DNA from: Lachnoclostridium sp. UBA903
GTDB taxonomy: Bacteria; Bacillota; Clostridia; Lachnospirales; Lachnospiraceae
Assembly: GCA_002294045.1 (NCBI GenBank)
Contig: DBEP01000051.1
Coordinates: 46,609 to 67,685, forward strand
DNA: 21,077 bases
Direction of reading: 5' to 3'
Shown: piece by piece, positions 6,902-13,675 of the stretch
Layout: every line of letters begins with the position of its first letter
How positions within the stretch are numbered: the stretch's first letter is position 1
The notes under the pieces: model-generated
Database searches by the model: none
Seen by the model: only the letters and a program-made list of their open reading frames with translations
What the model was told of the DNA's origin: nothing
Position numbers and translations under genes: made by a program

Positions 6902-8602
6902 ATGTATTCAGCAGAAAATACTATATGGGTTTTGATTGCGGCAGCACTTGTATTCTTTATGCAGGCAGGGTTTGCTATGGTAGAGACAGGTTTTACCAGG
7001 GCAAAAAATGCAGGTAATATCGTAATGAAAAATTTAATGGATTTTAGTTTGGGGACACCCATTTACTGGCTGTTAGGCTTTGGTATCATGTTCGGCGGAA
7101 GCAGCGCCTTAATCGGCGGTTTTGACCCCATGGTAAAAGGAGATTATTCTTCTATATTACCCTCAGGCGTTCCTCTGATGGCCTTCTTAATCTTCCAGAC
7201 CGTGTTCTGTGCGACGGCGGCTACCATAGTATCCGGTGCCATGGCGGAGAGAACCAAGTTTTCGTCATATTGTATCTATAGTATGGTAATTAGTGCGGTT
7301 ATTTATCCGGTTTCCGGACACTGGATCTGGGGCGGAGGCTGGCTGGCACAACTGGGCTTCCATGATTTTGCCGGTTCTACTGCCGTTCATATGGTAGGCG
7401 GTGTGGCAGCCTTTATCGGTGCCAAAATCCTGGGGCCTCGTATCGGTAAATATGATAAGAACGGCAAGTCAAAGGCCATTCCCGGCCACAGTCTGACATT
7501 GGGCGCATTAGGCGTATTTATATTATGGTTCTGCTGGTTTGGATTTAACGGCGGTTCCACCGTATCAGCTACAGGGGATGATGTTCTGGTTTCTATGGGC
7601 AGTATTTTTGTGACAACAAATCTGGCAGCTGCGGTAGCTACCGTAACAGTTATGTGTATAACCTGGCTCCGTTATAAAAAACCGGACGTTTCCATGACTT
7701 TAAACGGTTCCCTTGCAGGTTTGGTTGCCATTACCGCCGGCTGCGATCTGGTAACACCATTTGGGGCGGCAATTATTGGTATAATTGCAGGTTTTGTCGT
7801 GGTATTTGGTATTGAATTTATAGATAAGAAGCTTAAGGTGGATGATCCGGTCGGTGCGGTCGGCGTACACGGTTTATGCGGTGCGGCGGGTACCCTTCTG
7901 GTAGGATTGTTTGCCCAGGGAGACGGATTATTTTACGGCGGCGGAGTTTCCCTTCTGTTAATACAGTTTACAGGAGTGGTTTCCGTACTGGCCTGGGTTG
8001 CGGTTACAATTACAATTACCTTCCAGATAATTAAACACACCATCGGTCTTAGGGTATCAAAAGAAGAAGAAATTACCGGTCTTGATATTGAAGAGCATGG
8101 TTTAACAAGCGCTTATGCGGACTTTATGCCTACAGTCGATGTTGTTTCCGAAATCCAGAAAACGCCTGCGCCCGCATTTACCGTTCCTGTTGAACAGGCA
8201 GTTCCTGTTTCCAAAGTAGGCTATTCAGGCCCCGGTACGGACGGCAGTAAGCTTACTACTATTGTAATAGTAGCAAAGCAAAGTAAATTTGAAGCATTAA
8301 AGCAGGCTATGAATGCCATCGGCGTAACCGGTATGACGGTTACTAATGTTCTTGGCTGCGGTATGCAGAAAGGAGCAACGGAATATTACCGTGGCGTTCC
8401 CTTGGAAATGAACCTGCTTCCGAAAGTAAAAATTGAGATAACCGTATGCAAAGTGCCGGTAGAGACCGTGGTTGAAGAAGCTAAGAAAGCTTTGTACACT
8501 GGCAATATCGGTGATGGAAAGATATTTGTATATGATGTTGAAGATGTAGTTAAAGTACGTACCGGAGAAACCGGCTGCGCCGCATTGCAGGATGAGGATT
8601 AA
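6902..8602 (+). CDS. Ammonium channel (Amt) fused to a C-terminal PII (GlnB/GlnK-like) domain
   Basis: A 566-residue fusion. Residues 1 to about 410 are an Amt/MEP/Rh ammonium channel with some eleven membrane helices. After a linker, about 452-566 form a full PII signalling domain, ending GDGKIFVYDVEDVVKVRTGE. PII normally plugs the Amt pore when nitrogen is plentiful; here the plug is built in. The PII T-loop reads TEYYRGVPLEMNLLPKVK. The position of E. coli GlnB Tyr51, the uridylylation site, is leucine (residue 500), while the position of Tyr46 is kept. Control is therefore likely by ATP/ADP/2-oxoglutarate binding rather than uridylylation (inference). AGGAGGG precedes the ATG. Amt-PII fusions are known in clostridia. 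Confidence 0.94.
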   Translation: MYSAENTIWVLIAAALVFFMQAGFAMVETGFTRAKNAGNIVMKNLMDFSLGTPIYWLLGFGIMFGGSSALIGGFDPMVKGDYSSILPSGVPLMAFLIFQTVFCATAATIVSGAMAERTKFSSYCIYSMVISAVIYPVSGHWIWGGGWLAQLGFHDFAGSTAVHMVGGVAAFIGAKILGPRIGKYDKNGKSKAIPGHSLTLGALGVFILWFCWFGFNGGSTVSATGDDVLVSMGSIFVTTNLAAAVATVTVMCITWLRYKKPDVSMTLNGSLAGLVAITAGCDLVTPFGAAIIGIIAGFVVVFGIEFIDKKLKVDDPVGAVGVHGLCGAAGTLLVGLFAQGDGLFYGGGVSLLLIQFTGVVSVLAWVAVTITITFQIIKHTIGLRVSKEEEITGLDIEEHGLTSAYADFMPTVDVVSEIQKTPAPAFTVPVEQAVPVSKVGYSGPGTDGSKLTTIVIVAKQSKFEALKQAMNAIGVTGMTVTNVLGCGMQKGATEYYRGVPLEMNLLPKVKIEITVCKVPVETVVEEAKKALYTGNIGDGKIFVYDVEDVVKVRTGETGCAALQDED

Positions 8603-8634
8603 TCATATTATTTTATAGTGCAGAATTTTTTATT

Positions 8635-8668
8635 AACCTGGTCAGGAATATAGCTGGCCAGGTTTTTT
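8635..8668 (+). terminator. Intrinsic terminator of amt
   Basis: AACCTGGTCAG (8635-8645) pairs with CTGGCCAGGTT (8654-8664), 11 bp with one G-U pair and an 8-base loop, followed by six T's (8663-8668). It is 32 bases after the amt stop. Its T-run also forms the left arm of the next hairpin. Confidence 0.88.
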
Positions 8669-8698
8669 CATCTCATAGTTCGTCCTATGAAATAAAAA
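8663..8698 (+). other. Hairpin sharing the amt terminator T-run
   Basis: Bases 8663-8678 (T-run, then CATCTCATAG) can pair with 8685-8698 (CTATGAAATAAAAA) around loop TTCGTC, with one mismatch and one bulge. The same arrangement, perfect over 17 bp, occurs at 10306-10347 before repeat copy B. Confidence 0.5.
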
Positions 8699-8777
8699 CC
8701 CTCCGCAGGATGGGCATGACGCGCCGAGATAGTTTGTCACTGAAGTGACAGCGCGTCAGCGCCAGGGGCTGGCAAGC
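8682..8777 (+). repeat. Structured intergenic repeat, copy A
   Basis: About 96 bases homologous to 10330-10429. Shared blocks are GTCCTAT, GATGGGCATGACGCGCC, TGTCACTGAAGTGACA, CGTCAGCGCCAG and CTGGCAAGC. It can fold into an outer stem TGACGCGC (8718-8725) with GCGCGTCA (8751-8758), an inner hairpin TGTCAC/GTGACA with loop TGAA (8735-8750), and a separate hairpin GCCAG/CTGGC (8761-8773). It lies right after the amt terminator. No coding potential is seen. Confidence 0.75.
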
Positions 8778-8869
8778 CAGACTCTGTTACATATTTTCTT
8801 AAGGTATATTTTTATTCCTATATGGAAACGATAATTTCAGGAAAATTGCGGTACGAAAGTAGGGTAAAA

Positions 8870-9997
8870 ATGAAAGCGATTGTTTATGAAGGAATGAAAA
8901 AAGTTAAGGTAAAAGAAGTTGAAGAGCCTAGAATTCAAAAATCGGATGATATTATTGTAAAAGTGACCTCAACTGCCATATGCGGCTCGGATTTGCATCT
9001 CATTCATGGCATGGTACCCAATATGCCCCAGGGATTTATACTTGGACACGAAACAATGGGTATTGTGGAAGAATCGGGAAAAGATGTCTATAAGGTAAAA
9101 AAAGGGGACAGGGTAGTAATCCCTTTTCCGGTATCCTGCGGCCACTGCTGGTATTGCGAGCATGATTTATGGAGCCAGTGTGACAATTCCAATCCGAATG
9201 GCGAGGGAGGGGGTATATTCGGATACAGTAATACCTTTGGAGGATATGACGGCGGCCAGGCCCAATACCTCAGGGTACCCTATGCCAATGTTGGTCCTTT
9301 GGTAATATCGGAAGAGCTGACGGATGAACAGGCACTGTTTTTAACCGACATATTGCCCACCTCCTATTGGGGTGTTGAAAACAGCGGCGTAAAAAACGGA
9401 GATACCGTAGTTGTACTGGGCTGCGGGCCGGTCGGCCTGCTGACCATTAAGTGGGCGGCTTTTACGGGAGCAAAACGAATCATCGCCGTAGATTATATCG
9501 GTTACCGGCTGGAGCATGCCAAAAAATACGGGGCTGAAATTGTTAACTTTGAACAATATGATAATACAGGGGAATATATCAAGGAAATAACCCACGGCGG
9601 CGCCGACGTGGTAATTGACTGTGTCGGTATGGACGGTAAAATGACAACCTTTGAATTGATTGAAACCGTATTAAAACTCCAGGGCGGCTCCAAATCTGCC
9701 ATAGAGCTGGCTGCCCAGGCGGTGAGGAAAGGCGGAACCGTCGCTTTGGTAGGTGTTTATGGAGCAAGATATAATAATTTCCCTCTTGGTGACTTCTTTG
9801 GAAGAAACATTACTTTAAAAATGGGACAATGCCCTGCCCATGCCTATATAGAGAGAATCTATAAACTGATTAAAGAAAGAAAATTTGACGCAACGGATAT
9901 TATAACCCATAAACTATCCCTGGATAAAGGGGAGCACGCGTATGAGATATTTGATAAAAAGCAGGACAACTGCATAAAAGTCATATTGAAACCATAG
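8870..9997 (+). CDS. Zinc-dependent alcohol dehydrogenase (Tdh/formaldehyde dehydrogenase-like)
   Basis: A 375-residue medium-chain dehydrogenase/reductase. Catalytic-zinc residues appear as C38 (ICGSD), H60 and E61 (LGHE); the structural zinc site is C90, C93, C96 and C104. A Rossmann motif GCGPVG near residue 184 binds NAD(P). The internal layout, with a stretch around 244-290 between strands, resembles the glutathione-independent formaldehyde dehydrogenase/threonine dehydrogenase group; the substrate is not certain. I chose the ATG at 8870 because the family begins with MKA, and AGTAGGG lies just before it. An upstream in-frame ATG at 8822 lacks a ribosome binding site. It stands alone between two intergenic repeat copies; no link to nitrogen fixation is evident. 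Confidence 0.88.
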   Translation: MKAIVYEGMKKVKVKEVEEPRIQKSDDIIVKVTSTAICGSDLHLIHGMVPNMPQGFILGHETMGIVEESGKDVYKVKKGDRVVIPFPVSCGHCWYCEHDLWSQCDNSNPNGEGGGIFGYSNTFGGYDGGQAQYLRVPYANVGPLVISEELTDEQALFLTDILPTSYWGVENSGVKNGDTVVVLGCGPVGLLTIKWAAFTGAKRIIAVDYIGYRLEHAKKYGAEIVNFEQYDNTGEYIKEITHGGADVVIDCVGMDGKMTTFELIETVLKLQGGSKSAIELAAQAVRKGGTVALVGVYGARYNNFPLGDFFGRNITLKMGQCPAHAYIERIYKLIKERKFDATDIITHKLSLDKGEHAYEIFDKKQDNCIKVILKP

Positions 9998-10025
9998 ATA
10001 TTTACCGACGAAAAAGTAGAGATTC

Positions 10026-10057
10026 GTTACAGTTCAGCCGTAAGACCGAACTGTAAC
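10026..10057. terminator. 10-bp hairpin after the alcohol dehydrogenase
   Basis: GTTACAGTTC (10026-10035) and GAACTGTAAC (10048-10057) form a perfect 10-bp stem with a 12-base loop, 28 bases after the dehydrogenase stop. AAAGATT follows rather than T's, so it is not a classical terminator; it may mark a 3' end or be part of a repeat. Confidence 0.4.
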
Positions 10058-10196
10058 AAAGATTCTGAATGGGCATGGCTCCGGTCCGGATGAATTTTTC
10101 TATAACATTCCGGAAGATGAATTCTTACTAAAAGTATAAAATAAATAAAGTTGATAGTTAATTATGTGCAAAAACACTCCTTATTGAGAAAAATTA

Positions 10197-10224
10197 TTGA
10201 CAAATCAGTGTATTGAATAATTAT
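10197..10224 (+). promoter_or_regulatory. Probable nif operon promoter (sigma-A type)
   Basis: A perfect -35 TTGACA at 10197-10202 is followed after 16 bases by AATTAT (10219-10224). Alternatives of similar quality shift by one or two bases. No -24/-12 (sigma-54) element is seen. Transcription would start near 10230, giving a leader of about 220 bases that contains the terminator at 10280-10311. Confidence 0.5.
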
Positions 10225-10279
10225 TTCCCGGATGCTAGAATCTTACCTATAGAAATTGCATGCACTCTATTAGACAGAG

Positions 10280-10311
10280 ACGTCATTACTGAATCAGTAA
10301 TGACGTTTTTT
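10280..10311 (+). terminator. Strong intrinsic terminator within the nifH leader
   Basis: ACGTCATTACTGA (10280-10292) is perfectly complementary to 10294-10306, giving an 11-12 bp stem in practice with a 3-5 base loop, followed by six T's. Because it lies downstream of the probable nif promoter and upstream of nifH, it is a candidate attenuator. It could also simply insulate nif from the dehydrogenase gene. Confidence 0.8.
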
Positions 10312-10347
10312 ATGCAATAGGAAAATTGTGTCCTATTGCATAAAAAA
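10306..10347 (+). other. 17-bp perfect inverted repeat overlapping the terminator T-run
   Basis: TTTTTTATGCAATAGGA (10306-10322) is exactly complementary to 10331-10347 around the 8-base loop AAATTGTG. Its first six bases are the T-run of the terminator just upstream, so the two structures compete or stack. On the opposite strand it would also end in a T-run, although no gene is transcribed from that side. Confidence 0.75.
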
Positions 10348-10429
10348 CCCGACCGGCGGGATGGGCATGACGCGCCAGCGGAAGATTGTCACTGAAGTGA
10401 CAGCTCGTCAGCGCCAGAGTCTGGCAAGC
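10330..10429 (+). repeat. Structured intergenic repeat, copy B
   Basis: About 100 bases homologous to 8682-8777. The inner hairpin TGTCAC/GTGACA (10387-10402) is identical. The outer stem TGACGCGC (10368-10375) with GCTCGTCA (10404-10411) has one mismatch. The third hairpin keeps its GCCAG/CTGGC stem while the loop has changed (AGT here, GGG in copy A). It ends about 8 bases before the nifH ribosome binding site, so it should form the 3' part of the nifH leader. Confidence 0.75.
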
Positions 10430-10451
10430 AATAATTAAGGAGGAATTGATT

Positions 10452-11273
10452 ATGAGACAGGTTGCAATTTATGGTAAGGGCGGAATCGGAAAATCTACCA
10501 CAACTCAGAATTTAACGGCAGGGTTAGGAGAAATGGGCAAAAACATTATGATTGTCGGCTGTGACCCCAAGGCGGATTCCACAAGGCTGATACTCGGGGG
10601 GCTGGCCCAGAAGACAGTACTGGATACACTCCGGGAAGAAGGAGAGGATATTGATCTTGATTTTATAATGAAAAATGGTTTTGCCAATATAAGATGTGTG
10701 GAATCCGGCGGACCGGAACCGGGTGTCGGCTGTGCAGGACGGGGTATTATCACTTCCATCAATCTGCTGGAACAGCTGGGGGCTTATACGGACGACCTGG
10801 ACTATGTATTTTATGATGTACTGGGAGATGTTGTATGCGGCGGTTTTGCAATGCCCATCCGTGAAGGCAAGGCACAGGAGATTTATATTGTTGCATCCGG
10901 AGAAATGATGGCTTTATATGCGGCCAACAATATATCAAAAGGGATTCAAAAATATGCCAATACAGGCGGCGTAAGACTTGGCGGTATTATCTGCAATTCC
11001 AGAAAGGTGGATGGGGAAGCGGAACTGGTTTCAGCCTTTGCCAGGGAACTTGGTTCCCAGATGATTCATTTCGTACCCAGGGATAACATGGTGCAAAGGG
11101 CGGAAATCAATAAAAAAACGGTAATTGACTTTGATCCTCACGCAAATCAGGCGGATGAATACCGTACACTGGCCAATAAGGTAGAAGGAAATGACATGTT
11201 TGTAATACCAAAACCAATGAAGCAGGAAAGACTGGAAGAATTGTTAATGGAGCACGGGTTAATGGATATCTGA
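10452..11273 (+). CDS. nifH: Nitrogenase iron protein (dinitrogenase reductase)
   Basis: A 273-residue homodimeric ATPase that passes electrons to the MoFe protein during N2 reduction. The P-loop GKGGIGKST (residues 8-16), the 4Fe-4S ligands C94 and C129, and the stretch CAGRG with R97 (the ADP-ribosylation position in other species) are intact. The sequence closely follows C. pasteurianum NifH, including the shortened C-terminal region ending in LMDI. I chose the ATG at 10452 because AAGGAGG lies 8 bases before it and the family begins MRQVAIYGKGG; a TTG two codons upstream is not credible. It is the first gene of the nif operon, behind a long leader with a terminator. Confidence 0.98.
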   Translation: MRQVAIYGKGGIGKSTTTQNLTAGLGEMGKNIMIVGCDPKADSTRLILGGLAQKTVLDTLREEGEDIDLDFIMKNGFANIRCVESGGPEPGVGCAGRGIITSINLLEQLGAYTDDLDYVFYDVLGDVVCGGFAMPIREGKAQEIYIVASGEMMALYAANNISKGIQKYANTGGVRLGGIICNSRKVDGEAELVSAFARELGSQMIHFVPRDNMVQRAEINKKTVIDFDPHANQADEYRTLANKVEGNDMFVIPKPMKQERLEELLMEHGLMDI

Positions 11274-11324
11274 AATTATGTGGCGAAACAGTTATAAAAA
11301 CATGAAACAGCAGGAGGTAAGTTT

Positions 11325-11651
11325 ATGTTATTAGTGAGAGCGATTATCAGACCGGAAAAAGTCGGCATCGTTTTATCAGAATTGTTATCGGCAGGATATC
11401 CTGCAGTTACTAAAATGGATGTTTACGGCCGCGGCAAGCAAAAGGGAGTTAAGGTCGGCGAAGTCTTTTACGATGAAATTCCCAAAGAAATGCTGTTGAT
11501 GGTGGTGGAAGACGCAGATAAGGACGATGTGGTTAAGATTGTCATGAAATATGCAAGAACGGGAGAAACAGGGCATTTTGGTGACGGCAGAATTTTCGTA
11601 AGCCCGGTGGAAGAGGCATATACCATCAGTACCAAGGCAAAGGGCTTATAG
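11325..11651 (+). CDS. nifI1: NifI1, PII-like nitrogenase regulator
   Basis: A 108-residue PII superfamily protein. With NifI2 it forms a complex that, in methanogens, binds NifDK and stops nitrogenase when ammonium is added, relieved by 2-oxoglutarate. The fold markers are clear: the N-terminal strand MLLVRAIIRPEK, a short T-loop region GRGKQKGVKVGE, and the nucleotide-binding C-terminal block TGHFGDGRIFVSPVEEA. CAGGAGG stands about 8 bases before the ATG. Its place between nifH and nifD, followed by nifI2, is the standard arrangement in archaea and clostridia. The role here is inferred from that arrangement. Confidence 0.95.
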   Translation: MLLVRAIIRPEKVGIVLSELLSAGYPAVTKMDVYGRGKQKGVKVGEVFYDEIPKEMLLMVVEDADKDDVVKIVMKYARTGETGHFGDGRIFVSPVEEAYTISTKAKGL

Positions 11652-11679
11652 GGGCTTAAGGTCCGGAAAAGAGGTAATT

Positions 11680-12063
11680 ATGAAGGAAGTAATGGCGGTT
11701 GTAAGACAAAATAAAGTTAATGTTACAAAGGAGGCCCTGGCAGAAGCCGGAATTCCGGCTTTTACCTGCAGAAAAGTGTTAGGCAGGGGGAAAAAATTAA
11801 TTGACATGACATTTTTACGCTCCATTGTGGATGCCGGTGAGATTCCTGCAACTCCTACGGGGGAGTATTTGTCGGAAATGAACCGTTTAATATCCAAAAG
11901 AGTTTTTACCATGATTGTGGAGGATAATGAAGTAGAAAAAGCGGTAAAAACAATTATGGATGTAAATTCTACGGGAAACCCGGGGGACGGTAAGATATTT
12001 GTATTTCCTATTTATGAAAATTACCGGGTACGCAACGGAGAGATGACAACGGAGGCATATTAA
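11680..12063 (+). CDS. nifI2: NifI2, PII-like nitrogenase regulator
   Basis: A 127-residue PII-like protein, partner of NifI1 in post-translational shut-off of nitrogenase. It begins MKEVMAVVRQNKVN and ends with the typical block GDGKIFVFPIYENYRVRNGE. Between them lies a longer T-loop region (about residues 35-75, GRGKKLIDMTFLRS onward) that distinguishes NifI2 from NifI1; in methanogens this loop contacts NifD. AAAGAGGTAATT precedes the ATG. It is 28 bases after nifI1 and 16 before nifD, so all are in one operon. Confidence 0.95.
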   Translation: MKEVMAVVRQNKVNVTKEALAEAGIPAFTCRKVLGRGKKLIDMTFLRSIVDAGEIPATPTGEYLSEMNRLISKRVFTMIVEDNEVEKAVKTIMDVNSTGNPGDGKIFVFPIYENYRVRNGEMTTEAY

Positions 12064-12079
12064 CGGAAGGAGGATTAAT

Positions 12080-13675
12080 ATGAGTATAGCGGATAAGGTA
12101 CTTGACCAATATAGCTCAAGAGTCTATAAAAACCGAAAAGAGCATATAGTTACCGTTAACAAGAATGATAAAAATGAGATTGCGGCAAATGTCCGTACCA
12201 TACCAGGCATTATAACACAAAGAGGATGCTGCTTTGCAGGCTGTAAAGGTGTTGTACTCGGTCCGATAAAGGATGCTTTTATTATAGTACACGGACCGAT
12301 TGGCTGTGCATATTATACCTGGGGTACCAGAAGGCATAAAGCGAAAAAGGAAGAAGGCACCGACAATTATCTGCAGTATTGTTTTTCCACGGATATGCAG
12401 GAAGCAGATATCGTATTCGGCGGGGAAAAGAAGTTAAAGCAGTCTATCCGGGAAGCCATGGATTTATTCCGTCCTTCTACCATTATGATTTGTTCTACCT
12501 GTCCGGTAGGCCTTATCGGCGATGATATCCATGCCGTTGCCAAATGGGCGGAACAGGAATACAAAATCAAATGTATTGCTTTCAGCTGTGAAGGCTATAA
12601 AGGCGTAAGCCAGTCGGCAGGCCATCATATCGCTAACAATCAGCTGGTCAGATATGTAATCGGCGAAGGCGACAGGGAAATAAAAACGAAATTTGCCGTT
12701 AATATACTGGGGGAATATAATATCGGCGGTGACGGCTGGGAAGTGGAACGTTTGCTGAAACGTATCGGTTATGAAGTAATATCAACTTTCACCGGTGACA
12801 GCAGTATGGATGATATCAAAAATGCCCATCAGGCCAACTTAAGTTTAGTTCAGTGCCACAGGTCCATAAATTATATTGCCGAATTAATAGAAGAGAAATA
12901 CGGTATCCCCTGGATGAAGATAAACTTTATCGGAGTAGAAGGGACCGTGGAATCACTCAGAAGTATAGCGGAATATTTTAATGACCCGGAGCTTACGGCA
13001 AGAACGGAAGCGGTGATTGCAGATGAACTGGATTTAATTGAAGAAGACATAGCCTATTATAAATCCAAGTTAAAGGGCAAGACTGCCGCCATCTATGTAG
13101 GCGGTTCCAGAGCACATCACTATCAGTTTCTGTTAAACGACCTGGGAGTGCATACCATTTTAGCCGGATATGAATTCGGACACCGGGAGGAATATGAAGG
13201 AAGAGAAGTAATTCCCTTTGTAAAACCGGATGCGGACAGTAAAAACATTGAATCTATTACCGTTTCGCCGGAACCGGAAAAATTCCATGTATATTTATCG
13301 GAAAATGACTTAAACCGCTTAAAGGAAGAAAAAATTCTGGATTATTACGGCGGTATGGTTAAGGATATGAGCGACGGCACCTATATGGTTGACGACCTGA
13401 ACCATTATGAAACGGAAGAGTTCTTAAAATTATTAAAGCCTGATATTTTCTTTTCCGGTATTAAGGATAAATTTGTTGCACAAAAGGGCGGTATCTTATC
13501 CAGGCAGCTCCATTCCTATGATTACAGCGGACCTTATTCGTGTTTCAGAGGAGCCGTTAATTTTGCCAGGGATATAACCATGGGAATTTATACTCCGGCC
13601 TGGAGCTACGTAAAAACTCCCTGGAAGTCGGCTCCGATTCTGGAGGGAACAGTGAGAGGTGATAAAGCATGCTAG
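12080..13675 (+). CDS. nifD: Nitrogenase molybdenum-iron protein alpha chain
   Basis: A 531-residue subunit of the alpha2-beta2 MoFe protein that reduces N2. P-cluster ligands are C50, C76 and C141; FeMo-cofactor ligands are C259 (LVQCHRS) and H478 (RQLHSYDY). The residues equivalent to Azotobacter Q191 and H195 are Q178 and H182 (GVSQSAGHH). About 50 extra residues near 375-430 are the insertion typical of Clostridium NifD. These features make it a molybdenum enzyme rather than VnfD/AnfD, in line with nifE, nifN and nifV downstream. GGAAGGAGG lies 8 bases before the ATG. The end overlaps nifK by 7 bases. Confidence 0.98.
   Translation: MSIADKVLDQYSSRVYKNRKEHIVTVNKNDKNEIAANVRTIPGIITQRGCCFAGCKGVVLGPIKDAFIIVHGPIGCAYYTWGTRRHKAKKEEGTDNYLQYCFSTDMQEADIVFGGEKKLKQSIREAMDLFRPSTIMICSTCPVGLIGDDIHAVAKWAEQEYKIKCIAFSCEGYKGVSQSAGHHIANNQLVRYVIGEGDREIKTKFAVNILGEYNIGGDGWEVERLLKRIGYEVISTFTGDSSMDDIKNAHQANLSLVQCHRSINYIAELIEEKYGIPWMKINFIGVEGTVESLRSIAEYFNDPELTARTEAVIADELDLIEEDIAYYKSKLKGKTAAIYVGGSRAHHYQFLLNDLGVHTILAGYEFGHREEYEGREVIPFVKPDADSKNIESITVSPEPEKFHVYLSENDLNRLKEEKILDYYGGMVKDMSDGTYMVDDLNHYETEEFLKLLKPDIFFSGIKDKFVAQKGGILSRQLHSYDYSGPYSCFRGAVNFARDITMGIYTPAWSYVKTPWKSAPILEGTVRGDKAC

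Larger units (their letters stand above)
9998..10451 (+). other. Intergenic control region before nifH
   Basis: 454 bases without a credible gene. In order it holds: the hairpin at 10026-10057; GAATGGGCATGGC near 10067, which resembles the core of the repeat copies; an AT-rich promoter region at about 10140-10225; a strong terminator at 10280-10311; an overlapping 17-bp hairpin at 10306-10347; structured repeat copy B; and the nifH ribosome binding site AAGGAGG at 10437-10443. Confidence 0.7.

Noticed and set aside
6822..6935. Upstream ORF beginning at ATG 6822 and overlapping the amt start
   Set aside because: It has no good ribosome binding site and a composition like the AT-rich leader. 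Overlap is probably chance.
10226..10311. ANTAR-type double-hairpin antitermination target before nifH
   Set aside because: I could not find two hairpins with six-base loops carrying A at position 1 and G at position 4. The terminator loop does not fit either.
10140..10451. Sigma-54 promoter before nifH
   Set aside because: No GG...GC pair at the -24/-12 spacing was found. TGGCAAGC near 10422 looks similar but lacks the -12 GC at the right distance.
10446..11273. nifH starting at TTG 10446
   Set aside because: The ATG at 10452 has ideal spacing from AAGGAGG and matches the family N-terminus.
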